From Gigaspora rosea (Eukaryota > Glomeromycota > Glomeromycetes > Diversisporales > Gigasporaceae): a stretch of DNA of 64,000 bases. The notes beneath the pieces were generated by a model. That model did not search any database. It saw only the letters and a program-made list of their open reading frames with translations, and was not told the origin of the DNA. This document shows, piece by piece, positions 11,457 through 26,400 of this stretch. Each line of letters starts with the position of its first letter. Position 1 is the stretch's first letter. Position numbers and translations under genes: made by a program. The stretch is from the NCBI GenBank assembly GCA_003550325.1, contig QKWP01000221.1:152425-216424 (forward strand). The letters run 5' to 3'.

Positions 11457-14400
11457 ATATAATATATGTATTATAGAATTTTTAAAACTATAAGATCCAT
11501 TAACAACTATTTTTGTTGATAAAATTTTCAGTTTGTGAGTATTAGAGTCAAAAAGTTCTAAGGTTCCTTAATTTGAAACAGAATGGCATTATACTAAATA
11601 GTTCATATTCTTATAACCAAATTATCAGTTTGTAAGTATTTAAAATATGTCAAATATTACCTAATTAATTGACACAATTCCGAATAATATTTATGAATTT
11701 AGGAAGTAAGGATTTAAAATCACAATTTGAATCAAACAATTTTTTTTTTAAATTTATATTAAAATAATTGATTATATTTTTAGCTCGTGAGTATTTATAG
11801 CTCTTGTATTTTTGAAATTAGTGTCAAAATAATTAACTTGGCTATGTATTGCTGTCAGTATGTGAGTATTTATGTTCAAAGCCAAATGTTATTTAAGAGT
11901 AAAAATAGTAACTCTAAAACAATCTAAAATCGTCAGCATGTGAGTTTTAATTGATTATATTTGAAACCAATATTTTTACGATTACTATCATAATTCATAT
12001 ATACTATATTACTAGTGAGTGAGTATTTAAAATTATAAATTTTTTTGAAATTAAAGTTCAAAATTGAAAAAAAAACACAAATAAACTTATATAACGTACC
12101 ATTAGGGCGTGAGTATTTAATTCTTTTAAATTAAATTTCTCTAATTCAAAATTATTAATAACAACCTATATACGTATTATGTATATACAAAATTGTCAGA
12201 TTGTAAGTTTTTAGAATCAAATCTTTTTAAAATTACAATTCTTATCAATTTAAAAGACAAATTTAACTTTACATTCGCAAAAATATATTTTAGTCGGTGA
12301 GTGTTTAGAAACATGAAGACATTATAAATTAAAGTTTTGACACATAATTCATATATGTATATGTACAATTATTAGGCTGTGAGTATTTGAAATCATAATT
12401 TCATTATAAACTAAAGGCAAGTAATACTACTTTAACTAATTCATATATTATTATTAGAGAGTGAGTATTTAAAAATCGGGAACATTTGTTATGAATTCAT
12501 TTTGATTCAAAAATGAAATAACACAATGTTGTAAAATTTATAAATGACATATGTAGTCGGTAAGCATATTGCCTCATAATTAAAATTCATTTCAATTAAA
12601 AACAAATAACATAGCTTTAAATTATCTAATTTATACAACTTATTATTAGACTGTGAGTATTTAAAGTTAAATCATTCTTAAAATAAATAATAAAGCTCTA
12701 AATATTAAACACATGACATATAAATAGAGAGTTAGTATTTATGATAAACTTGGCACTTTATTATTCACTAATTTGAAAGAAAAATAATATAATCTGAAAA
12801 TTAACAAAATTGCCAGTTAGTAAGTATTCGAAACGTTAATTATTTTTAATCAAAATTGTTTTTAATAAAAAAAATAATTTGTATATACATTATATTATAA
12901 GTTCGTGAGTATTTATGGCGTAAAGCATGTTTAAAATCTTGGAAGTAACCAACATGATTCTAAACAATTTATCTTTATAATAGCCTGTAAGTATTTTGAT
13001 CTATATGCGCTTATAAAGTCAAATTTAAATCTAAATATATTATTATTACTAGGGAGTAAGTATTTTAAATAACTATTTAAAATCAAATTCTCGTAATTTA
13101 AAAATGAATAATCTATATCCATATTAAATTTCATATCCATATTAAATTTTCAGTCTGTGAGTATTCGCAATAAGCTTTTTTTAAAAAAATTGTAACAGTC
13201 ATCGGGAACAAATAATAAAGAGTCATCAAAGCTTACTGTTATTAGGGTCGATACTAGGGCATTGTATATAGCATAATTTTTTTTTTATTAGACCACGCTC
13301 TTAGCGTTCATTATGTATAATCTTGCAATATAACAGATCGATCCGTACCCGATGATGGTTGTGTAATGATAGTTTTTTTGAAATTATTTAAATAATCATT
13401 TGTTAATATAAATATTTATGCCAAATTGCTAGAATGTGAGTATCTTTTGGAGGTCAAGTATTTGCGAAATTTTTAATCCAAAATACAAAATCCTAAGCAA
13501 CATAATTGCATTTTATTAGCATGTGAGTATTTTAAAATCATGCATTTTGAAATTAATTAAAGAAATATTAAAACTTCAAATAAAATGCAAATATATTATT
13601 TAGCTCGTGAGTATTTTAGAGTAATAATCATTTATCGTAAACCAAAATGAATAAACTCTAACCGGTCTGCTATGTACTGTATAAATAATAATGTCAGATT
13701 GTAAGTATTTAAAATCAAAAGTAATCATTTGTTAATTCAAAAATAATTACCAAAAATTTGCTTGTTCCCAGTGTGTAAGTATTTAATGTCATAGTCCAAA
13801 AATCAAAATTCCTTTATTTAAAAATCTGATAATTCCAAACAACAATTTAAATATTTAAATACTAGCCGGTAAATGTTCAGAGTTAAATTAATTCAAAAAT
13901 TTACATCATTTTAAATAATCCAAATGTATACATATTATTTAATTAGGAAGTAAGTGAAATGGTTATAATAAAATGATTTAAAATATTTAAAATTGAAATT
14001 AATTCAACAATTGACATTTTAGAGGGTATTTAAAATATTTTTAAATTACAATTCGTGCTAATTCAAAATCATAAAAATATAACAACTTAAGAACAATTAA
14101 CATCTCATTATTAGGAGGCATGTATTTCGAGTCAGATTCTTTTTATCATTAAAATTCTTTAGTTAAAATGCCATAAAAAATCTATATGTATTGTTAGGCT
14201 GTAAGTATTAAATTATGATTATGAAATTAATCTTTTATTTATATAATTGGACACAAAATTAACAATATATATGGAAATTATTAGATTGTGAGTATTTAGA
14301 GTTAAAACTCTTTAAAATTAATTAATTTTATTTTTTAATTAAAAACAATAACATGAAATTGCCAGAGAGTAAGTATAGATGGTTTGCTACTTTATTATTA

Positions 14401-17400
14401 TTATTATTTTTTTATAAAATAAAACATTCCAATATATACGAATTTCATTATCAGAACGTGAGTGTTTTGTCAAATAGGCTCATTTTAAATCCGAATTCCA
14501 TAAGTACAGTGCTTTGTGATCAACAAATTTCATGTATCACGCCTAATCTAGAAAAATGCAGATTATAAAACTATTTTACGTATTAGCCTTTGTTTAACTA
14601 TCATATATTTGCATTTTTCTAAGTTCTTGATTCCTGGTATGATACATGGAATTTGATGATCACGTCAATTTGAAAAGCAGAAAGCACTTTGAGCAAATAT
14701 TTTGCATACGTCTATATAATGACTTGTTTGTAACTATTTTAAAAGCTAGAAAGATTTTTTTCAAATTATTAACAATCTTTATTATTAGATCGTGAGTGTT
14801 TATAAATTTTTTGTGATCAAATTTTGACACAAAACAAAATAACTCTTGACAAATATGCTCTTCCAGATGGTGAGCACTTTTTCAAATATTAATGCAAAAA
14901 ATTGTTATAAATTCTAAAATATAAGTAAATTATTAGGGAGTAAGTATTTAGAATTATGAATATTTTAAAAACAAATTTTTTCAAATTAAAAAATTTTATA
15001 TCTATTACTATTAGCAGTAAATAGTATATATAATTTTTAAAAGTCAAACAAGAAGTAAATAATATAACTATAAACAATCGCTTATAATTATTTGCCATAT
15101 CGTTAGTGAGTAAGTACTTAATATTTTATATTTAAAATATTTTAAAGACTACAGTTTTGCTACTTCAAATTTTTGAAATAACACATAAATATTATTAGAA
15201 AGTGTGTATTTGGTATTAAATTCTTAAAATTTAAGGGTCATGAGCATTTTAACAAGTGATTTATATAAACATCATAGAATTAGGAAGTAAGCATTAGAAT
15301 AATTTATTTCTAAAATTAAAATTCTCTTAAATGCTTAGTTACAATTCTAAACAATCCATTTCTTATTAGTCCGTGAGTTATATCTTAAAATCCAGATTCA
15401 AAGAAGTAATACCACTTTAAATTTAATACACTAATCTAATTAATGACTTTATTAGGGAGTAAGTATTAAATAATTATCAGTTTATAGTCGAAACCCATTT
15501 AATTCAAATAAAACTAAACCTATATAATTATATTAAATAAACTATTTATTAGAAAGTAAGTATGATAGCCAATATTTAAACCGGTTTAAATCATCAACTT
15601 AAATCTACATTATTTCGTTAGTTTGTGAGTATCTATAGCTATAAACATTTTTAAATTAGTCATATTTTAAAAAGTATAAACCTAATAACAACATACATAT
15701 TGATATGCATTTGTATAAATCATATAATGTTAAATTATTCATATACATACCAAATTATTAGAAGGTAAATATCTAAAAATTAAACATTTCATAACTAAAA
15801 TTATTCTTAATTAAAACAAATAACATCTTTTTAAACAATTATATCCACATATAAAATCACCAGAAAGTAAGTGCTAAATAATTTAAAGTTAAATTCTTAT
15901 TTATTTAATATAAATACGCGCTAAAAATTTATATAAACGCAAATTACTAGCTTGTAAGAAACTATTGTTATAGAACTACTTACAATTTTTTTTCAATTTC
16001 AAAGTACACTATTAGTTCTAAATTATTTTTTTGAATGATCTATATATTATTAGCCAGTAAGTAGTAAAGCTTTAAGTATGTTAATATTAAAGTTATATTT
16101 AAATGTAATACAATTTTGTATATACTGCAATAGAGAGTGAGTATTATTAATTATAATCATGAGATTTAAATATTTGTAATTCAAAAACTGATAATAATTT
16201 ACATATCATTATTAGAGAGTAAGTACTTATATTTAAGTTGAAAAAAATAACTCTAAACGATTTAAGTGCTTATACAAATTTTTTAGTCTGTGAGTAAAAT
16301 TCAGATGAATTAAAAAAATTAAAAAACTGTAAATGATTAACATATATATATATTTGTTAGGGTGTAAGTTTTTACTGTAAAGTATAAATATCTTCAAATT
16401 AAAAGTTTCTTTGATTAACTAAAAAAAGAATAATATATATTTCTAGGAAGTGAGTATTTTGGATATTATTTTTAAAGTCAACTATGTTAATTTAAAAATA
16501 AATAATTCATTTTTACTTTATTAAAATCATCAGTTTGTGAGTATTTAGATTCAAAGTTTTTTATTCAAACTTTTTTTAGTTTAATAAATTACTAAATAAT
16601 CATTATAACTATTAATAGTGGGTGAGCATTTGATTTTAAATCAGAATTTTTTTGGTTCAAAAGCAACTTATTTACTATAAATAATTTACTCAAAAATAAT
16701 TAGCTTGTAAGTATTCAAATTTAAATTAAAGTCATTATAGACTTAAAATAAAATGATCCATATATATTGCAATTAGGAAGTACGTATTAGAATATAAAAA
16801 TTTAAATCAGATATTTCTATATCTGATATCCAAAAACTTTTAAAACAATCTATTTATCTACATTATTAGGCAGTGAGTATTTTTTTTATATTGTAGTGAT
16901 TTTTAAATTTAATTATATTATAATAACATGACTCTAATTATGTTAATAGTGGGCAAGTGTTTATAAATATTTTAAAATTAAGTTCCAATTAATTTAATTC
17001 AAAAATAACAAATATCGCATTAAACTATATATATTAATTACTAGCTTGTGAGTAGATCCATGAATATCTTAAAATCAAAATTTTTTTTTAAAGTCAAATA
17101 GTATCTTTCTAACAAATCATTATAAAATAAAGTTTGTGAGTATTTAAAATAATATAAACTTTTAAATATATTTTTATTTTTGTTTGAGAAATAATAATAA
17201 TTTACACATAATTATTAGCTTGTAAGCATTAGGAATTAACTTCTTCAAAACTAATGTTCACTTTAATTCCAAAAAAGCAAATTATTCTTGTTTAAATAAT
17301 TACATATAAATATGTCATATTATTAGGATGTGAGTATTTAGAACCAATAGTTTTATTATAATCTCAAAATTTATTTAACAAATTACATATCTAAACTATA

Positions 17401-20400
17401 TTGTTAGCTCGTAAGTTTTTAGAATATTTGAAATTTTAGGCATTTAAGACAAAATTTTACAAAAAAAAACATTTATTCTCATATTATTAGAAAGTAAGTA
17501 GTAACTATTTTAATCCCGAAATTTGCTAAAATAATTTGATTCTAAATTAATTTGTGAAAATTTCTAGCGGGTGAGGAGTTAAAACTATAAAAATTTGTAA
17601 AGTCAAAATACTTTTTGAATTAAAAAAGTTTTCTAAACATATGTATACTATTAGTTCGTGAGTATTTAATATAATGTTTAGATCAAAATTGTAATTTGCT
17701 TAAAGTAAATACATAACATAAATATATATTACTTTATATATTAGGATGTGAGTACATTTCAAAATTTAATTTAAATTTCACTTGGTTCTAAAATAAATAA
17801 AACAATTTATGATAAACAATATGCTTGAAATACAATGATGTTCTTAGGAGGTGAGTATTTAATAGGGTTGTTAATAGGTTGGTTTGAGTTGGATAGGTCT
17901 CAACCCAAACCAACTTAGAATATAAATTCTTATACAATACACTAGTTTTGATTTTAGTTTAGCAAACTGGGTCGAATATTCTGTTTAATATTTGTTATAA
18001 CTTAATCTAATTTGGTTTGGTGCAAACTGGAGTACTCTGGAGTGTGGTACTCTGATTAACAATCATAATATTTAGAATAATAACAGTCATTTTAATTTAT
18101 AAAATAATTCTAATATATATATTATTAGACCGTGAGTATCTTTAAAATCAAGTTTCTATTAATTTAAAACAAATAACAATTTTAAATAAACCATGTTATT
18201 AGTTTGTAAGTATTTATTTAAACTAATATTTTACAATTAATATTGCAAATCAATTTTAAATAGTTCACATATTCTTATTATATTTTTAGTTCGTGAGTAT
18301 TGAAGTTATACATTTGTTAAATTCAAAACAAGTTAAAAATTTCAAAATAATCTTTACCCTATTATTAGCTCGTAAGTATTTAAAATTAGCTTGATATTAA
18401 ACCTAATCTCAATGTAATGCAATAAGTATGACTAACAATTTATATTTGCTAATAGATTGTGAGTACTTGTTGTAAAATTACAATCAGTTTAACAACAATT
18501 CTAACTAATATACATATTAGGGAGTGAGTATTTAAAATACTTTAAATTTCTTTAAATAACGCAAAGCACGTTAATATTAACATTATATTATTAGTGAGTA
18601 AGTAGAATTTTATTATATTAACTTTAAAACTTTCAAAGCAACATATATTCTTATTAATTCAATATGTATACTTTGTAGTAGTGCGATGTAAGTATTAGTG
18701 TCAAATATTTGAAAACGAAAAATTCTTTAATTTTATATTGGTTAACTATATATTTATATATATTTATTGCATATAGTAAGTAAGTATTTAAGCTAATAGT
18801 TTTAAACAAATTCTTATTCTAATTATAATTATAATTTTTTATCATAATTATCAGCCTGTGAGTATCAAAGTCATAAATTTTTTTTCAATCATAATTTTTA
18901 TTAATTAAAATAATATGTATACATATATAAATTGCCAGTCCGTAAGTATTAAAGGATAGTTATTTTATTAGTTTAAAACAAACAAAAAAGCTCAATCAAA
19001 TATTTATATAATTAGAGAGTAAATATTTTTTATTATTTTGTCAAAACAAAATTCTTTAAAAATTACAACTTAAATGATTCATATAATTACCAGCATGTAA
19101 GTCAAGAATTTTAAATGAACACCTGATTCAAGATGTAATTCTATACTTTTAAATAACGTTTACGCATTATAATAGGACGTAAGTATTTATTTAACTTTAT
19201 TAATTTAATATTTTATACCGGTAAATAACTTTATAATGTATATCTATTATTAGGAAGTAAGTATTGGTGAAATAAAAAAAATAGGTATTTTAATAGATAA
19301 TGCTCTCTTGATCAAATAATTTAAATACGCATATTTATATTATCTGTTATCAGCAAGTAAGTATTTAAAATTATATACATTTAGAATAAAACTCTTACTA
19401 ACACATATAATCAAATATCAGCTTGTGAGTATTTAGAGTTAACCCGTTTTTTTAAATTATAATATCTTTTTTATTAATTCAAATAAATAAAATATTCTAA
19501 GACAGTAAGTACTCAACATAAATATTTGTAAAATTCATGAATATTGACTCAAACAAAATATAATTCCAAAAATCTCATATTCAAATTTTTAGTTGGTAAG
19601 CAATCAATCAACATGTTCAGAACAACCTTCTTTTGTTTTAAAGGCAGTTAATATAGTTATAAGTAATTTCATTTAACTGTACAAATATATAAATTGCTAG
19701 TCTGTGAGTATTTAAAATACCTATTATTTATAAGATATTGGTCATGCAACGTCAACGCTTAATATCATGAAATTTGTTCTGTCGGAGTGATTGGTTGATA
19801 TGTATCGTGCAGTGGCACATTTCATCCAATCATTTAATACAACAGAACAAATTTTGTAATAATTATCATCACATGATCCAATATTTCAATATTTATGTTA
19901 TGTGACTGTCTAACTAAGTCTTAAATGCGAGAATGTTGTGCTTATGTTATAACGTACAAATACAAATTACTATTATTTTATTAGGATGTAGGTAAACTAA
20001 GATTAAAATTTTACTAATTCAGAAGCAACTAATAAATATGTTTATAAAACAATTTTAGGGAGTTAGTATTTAGAATAAATTTTTTTAAGATTTTGCTACA
20101 TTAATTAGAATAATAATTTAAAACAATTATTCACATACTGTACCATAAGAATGTGAATATTTAAGGTCAGACAATTTGAGTCAAAATTTTTTTTGATAGT
20201 TCTAAATGCTAAACCAAAACTGTAATTGGGATGTATGTATTTAGAGCTAAATCAGAACATTTATTAAAGCAAATAACAACTCTAATTTAAAACACTTATG
20301 GATATATATTTAGAAAGTAAGTATTTAAACCCACTTTTTTTTAAATTGAATTGTTACAGTCTAATAACCTATATATCTTATTAGCAAGTAAAGTAGACCA

Positions 20401-23400
20401 TAAAGCTTTTATGTAAATCGAATCTTGTTCAGCTTAAAACCAATAATTATGACTCTGATTAATCTATTAAAATTACAAGATTGTAAGTATTTGGTTATAA
20501 AAACTTTAAATTATGGATTTTATTACTTTCAAAAGCAATTAATATAATTAAATCCATGTTATAGGGAAATTTAGCTCAGAAACAAATTGATATATCCATG
20601 AATAAAAATATTCTTTAGGCCGTGAGTATAAGATTATAACCATTTCTAATTTTAAAAAAAAAACAGTATTAATAACATTATTTAATAGGCGGTACGTATA
20701 TAAAATATAAATTCTTTTTAATTGCATAACTTAATATCCAGATACTTAATATATATCATGTTGTTAGCGCGTAAGTATTTTAATTGAAAATTTAAATTTA
20801 ATTTTATCTAATTCAACCAATTTAAACCAATCATACATGTTTCTATATTATAGTGAGTGAGTATTCAAAAATTATAAAATTACTAATTAAAAAAAAATCG
20901 ACTCATAATAAAATAATCTACACATTTATTAGGAAGTAAGTATCTGTTAATTATAAAACGATTTAATTCTTTCTAACTTACTAACAATGATGATAATATT
21001 AGGATGTAAGTGTTCAATATTTAAATCGAATATTTTCTTAAAATCAAAAAAATTAAAAAGGTCACCAATACTAATTCATATATGATATAATATTAGCGTG
21101 TAAGTATTTTAACCCAAATCTAAATAAATTCTTTTAACACAGCTCTAAACTTACGGTATATGCAAAATATCTAGAAAGTAAGCATCCTCAACGTTAAAGA
21201 TTCTTTTATTTTAAAATTAACAATCTTAACAATCAACATATATATTTTTAGTGAGCAAGTATTTAAAAAAATTACATAAATTCACTAAACACACCAATAG
21301 TTAGTATTTACTGCTAAATAAAATGGTTTATGTCTTAAACTATATAAACATAGTAAAATTACTATAAATATATATGTGGTATAACTATTATTGGTGTGTT
21401 TAGTAAATGCAAAACTAAATTTTAATTTAAAAAAAACTAATAACAATCTGCATTGTGTATGCGCATAATATTACTAGCACGTGAGTATTAAACCTATGAT
21501 TAGCTTTATAATTAATATTCATATATTTATATATAATACAATATATACAAAATCCCTAGTGCGTTAGTATTTGATATTAAGATAATAGAAGTTGTTATAA
21601 TAAACTTTTTGAATAACGAATAGTTATAAACCACAATATGTACTATAACATTAGATAGTAAGTGTTTAAAGTCAATCATAAACATTATAAAGTAAAATTA
21701 ATACAATTCTAATTAATCTATATTATTAGTGAGTAAGTATTTGACAATTTTAAAAATTAGAACTCTGGTTAATTACATTTCTAATCATTCTCATAATATA
21801 AATTACTAAATATTAGTCAGTAAATATCAGAAATTTTTTCGAATTAAATTTTACAAATCAAAAAAACTTATAACATAACTCATACAATATTATTAGCGAG
21901 TAAGTATTTAAATTAAATGCAATTTAAAAATTAAAAATTTCATTAATAATTATATATACATTTTCAGTAGGTGAGCATTTAATTTAAATAACAATGATTT
22001 TAAGGCAAATAATGGTTAAATCATATACGTATATATGGATATTAGAAAGTGAGTATAATAGCTATAACTTTTAATTTACAAAAAGCAAATAATATAACTC
22101 TAAATAACCATATATATGCAAAATTGCTAGTACGTAAGTACTTGAATATATAGTTTATTTTTTGAAATTAAATTTTCATTAATTTAAAGATAAATGACTA
22201 TCTTATAATATTACCAGTTCGTAAGTATTTTAGAGTAATATATGCATTTTATATTTAATTCTCGTTAAAAAAACTATCTTTAAATAATTTGCATATTATT
22301 AGTTAGTAAGTATTTAAACCTTGCTTATCAATAAAAAAGCTTGAATTTTAAGAAGTTCTATCGACCAATTAAATTGTTAATACAAGAATCAAAACAAGAA
22401 TTATGATAGACTATATTATATATCACAATTGCTTGGGTGCAAAATACATTTTTGTAAACAATATAAATATCATAGGGTTTGATTGGTCAATAGTACTATG
22501 ATTATGAATAGATTTCTTTTAATTAACTAATTCTATTTTCATAAAAAATTATTAGCTTGTGAGTACCAAATTGTTAAAGCAAATTTTTTTGTTTAAAAAC
22601 AAATAATACAAATTTAAAATGGATCATAAATATATACTAATATACGATTAGTGAGTGAGTATTTAACCATGCAAATTTTTAAAATTAAAAATACACTTTA
22701 ATCAAATTCATATTTTTTATACATTTATTAATTATAGAGAGTGGGTATTTGAAAACACTAATTATAAATTTAAAATATAATTTAAATATAATTATAAATT
22801 ATAAATAATTTATCTACAATATACAATATTACTAGGCAGTAAGTATTTTTGATTATAGATTATTAAAACTAAAATAACGATTAACAATCTATAAATATGC
22901 ACATAATTATAGTCGGTAAGTCAACACTTTTAAACTGAATTTTCTTAAAATCAAATAATATATCTCTAAACAATTCACATATGTATTATTAGTGAGTAAG
23001 TATTAGAATTGTTCATATTTTTATTATTTAAAGTTTCATTGATCAAAAAAATAACATTTACCTATACGACATTACTAGCATGTAAGTATAAAATCTTTGT
23101 AATTCAAAATAATTAAAATGACTCTAATTAACTATCTTTATTCAAAAATTGCTAGTCGGTAAGTATTCATACACATTAAAATTCAAATCAATTTTAACAA
23201 AAATTTCTCTAATTTGCAAAATTGATAGTCGGTTTGTATTAAAGTTGTAATATTCGAAATTAAAAAAAATTATTGATTTAAAATCTAATAATACAACTAT
23301 TTGAAACAATAATTAGAGTGTGAGTATTATTAAACATTCTGAAATTAGAATTTTTGCTAATTTAAAAATAATTCTAAACAATTCTACGCTTGAAATTATT

Positions 23401-26400
23401 GCATTAGTTTGTAAGTATTTGGAGTTTAGGTTTTATATAATACTGCAAACTTCCTACTCTAGCTAATTCAAAAGTAATAATTATATTACGTACCTTAGAG
23501 GGTGAGTATATTATGTAATAAGTATTTTTTTAAATTAAAATTTTCAATTCAAAAATATAACACTATATATTTGCATACTATAATATCAGAGAGTAAGTAT
23601 ATAGAATTATTAGTATTTATTAATTGATCCTTTTACAAATTAAAGACAAGCAGTAAAGTATAATTCTAAATAATCTGCACTATATTATAGCGAGTGAGTA
23701 CTTATGGTTATAAACATTGTTAAATTTTAAATCATAGTAAGGCCTCATATTTGAGTATTCACTTAGGAAGATTGCTTTTTATGAGGTTTTACTGTAATTT
23801 AATTCAAATAATAACCAAAAAATTCATGCAATATATTAGGATGTAAGTATTTTTAATTAATATTTTTTAAAATTAAGTTCTTATTAATGCTAAAAAAAAT
23901 CTACATATTTAATAGTCAGTAAGTGTCTATGACTATAAATATTTTAGATAAATAACTACAACAAACTTATTATATATATACACAGTGGCTCTCGATATAA
24001 GATATAACGGATATTGCTTAATACGGAGAATTATAATGGAACCAAATTATAATTTACTATAATATCTTATATATCATGAGATTTTGATATAACGGAGCTT
24101 TTGATATAACGGAACAAAGAACTGGAACCATGGCCTCCGTTATATCGAGAGCCACTGTGTACATATTATCAGAAAGTAAGTACCTGAAGTTATAAACTAA
24201 AATTATTATTAATTTAAAAGTAACATAATGCATAAATTATTAGCCTGTAAGTATTTAAAGTCAACTTTTTTATGCAAAGCTAAAAATTTTATTTAAGCCA
24301 AACGTAATACATCCATGTGCTATACGTATATATAGTCTGTAAGTATTTAGGATTTTTAATCAAATTCTTTTTAATAGTTGATATGTACTTAAACAATATA
24401 TATTACAAGATCGTAAGTACTTATCTAGAATTATGGACATTTTTAAAATCAAAAAGCATCTTATTAGAAAGTAAGTGCATTTATGAGCAATTTTTACCGT
24501 AAATCAAATTTTCCAATAAAAAAAAAAAATACATTTTAACTATATATTCTGCGAATTCCATAAGTATATAGAACTATAAGTATTTTTTGTAATAAAAATT
24601 CTCTAACATAAAAAACAAATGACTGTACATGTTATTAGAGAGTGAGTACTTAAGATCATAAATTCCGTATGCTCAAAAATAAACAATGAGTTCTAATTAT
24701 GCATAAAATATATCAGAAAGTAAATATTTAAGCATTTATATAATAAATTACTCTTTAATTCAAATAAATAAAATAAATAACATATCTCTAAAAATTTACA
24801 AGCCCGTAAGTATTAGTGTTATGAAAATTTTAAAATTAAAAATTCTTACCAACAATCAAAAGCAAATAACGTAATCTTATAAAATTACCAGTCAGTAAGT
24901 ATTTAAATTTTAAAATAAAGTTTTATTTGATTTAAAATAAATTTTAAACAATTATATAATATAATAATAGTTCGTGAGTATTGAGAAGCAAATATTTTTA
25001 GATTTATATTCTTTTTTTCAATAAGAAAGCATCAAAACAAATTACGTATGCTCATGACAATATTAGGATGTGAGTAATAATTATAATCATTTTTAAACAT
25101 AAGACTTTCTTTTCAAAAATAATATAATCTTAAACAATCCATGTATATATATGCAGTTTGTAAGTATTTATAGTCAATATTTTAATAAATTAAAAATACA
25201 TCTTGACCCAAAAACTAACAGTAAGACTCTAAATAATTCACTTACATAATCACGATATATTAGAGAGTAAGTATTTATGTTTAGATATTCTAAAAATTAA
25301 AGTTTTCAATAAGTTAAAAATAATTACTTTAAATTAGCAATACGTAAGTATATGAAAATACCGCTTCGTAATTAACAATGATAATTTAATTAGAATAAAG
25401 ACATGATTTATAAAATTCTATAAAGTTTAGTTCGTAAGCACCAAGAATAATAAGCATATTAACCAAAAACTCTCATTAACAATATGAAATTCATACAATA
25501 TTCTAGAACGTAAGTGCTAAAAATTTTTAAAAATTTATATTTATTAAAATATAAATATTAAGACAAATTATATGCATTTTAGTTCGTGAGTATTTAAACT
25601 ATAAAATATTTTAAATAAAATAATTCAAAACAAAGCAAACTACTTAAAAAATCAAAACAATTACCAGTCTGTGAGTATTAGTTTTAAAATCAAAGCCTTA
25701 ATTTGATGACAATAACAAATCCTCAAATAATTATATATGTTAATATTGATAGTCCGTGAGTATTTAGTATCAATTTGAATTCTTTTTAATTAAAGCAATA
25801 CATTACTGAACAATCCACATATGAATACACATCATATGATTAGAAGGTAAGTATTTAGAGTTAACCATTGTTTAGGCCAAATTTTACATGGCTAACCAAC
25901 AAAGATTGTCATTAGAAAGTAAGTATTTACCATATAAATATTGTTCAGCATACAAAACAACTCTAACTAATCTACAAAACCACAAGCATGTGAGTATTTA
26001 AAGTTATAAAGTCGAACATAATCAAAATTAAATAACTTAAATATTCTACCCTACGATCACGAATTACCAGTGTGTAAGTCTAATATTTATAAATTAAATT
26101 TTATTTTCAAATAATAATAAAATAATAATAAATACTGTAACCCTTATTTAGACAACTCTTTGTACAATCGTGTGTATACCATTTTTTTTAAAATGAAAGT
26201 CTTTCTATTAAAATCAGTGAAATTAAATTATTCATATTTAACATTATATCGAGAGCCACTGTGTACATGATTTTATTTTTATTAGGTCGTGAGTGTTTAT
26301 ATTCATAAATTAAAATTCTGATCAATTTAATAATAATAACATTAATGATTTAATATGTATATAAAAAATCACTAGTTTGTGAGTATCATTTGTGGAATAA

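Noticed and set aside
15225..15255. An extra microexon (GGT) near 15.24 kb
   Set aside because: It would create introns of about 36 and 42 nt, shorter than any neighbour, and there is no donor after it.
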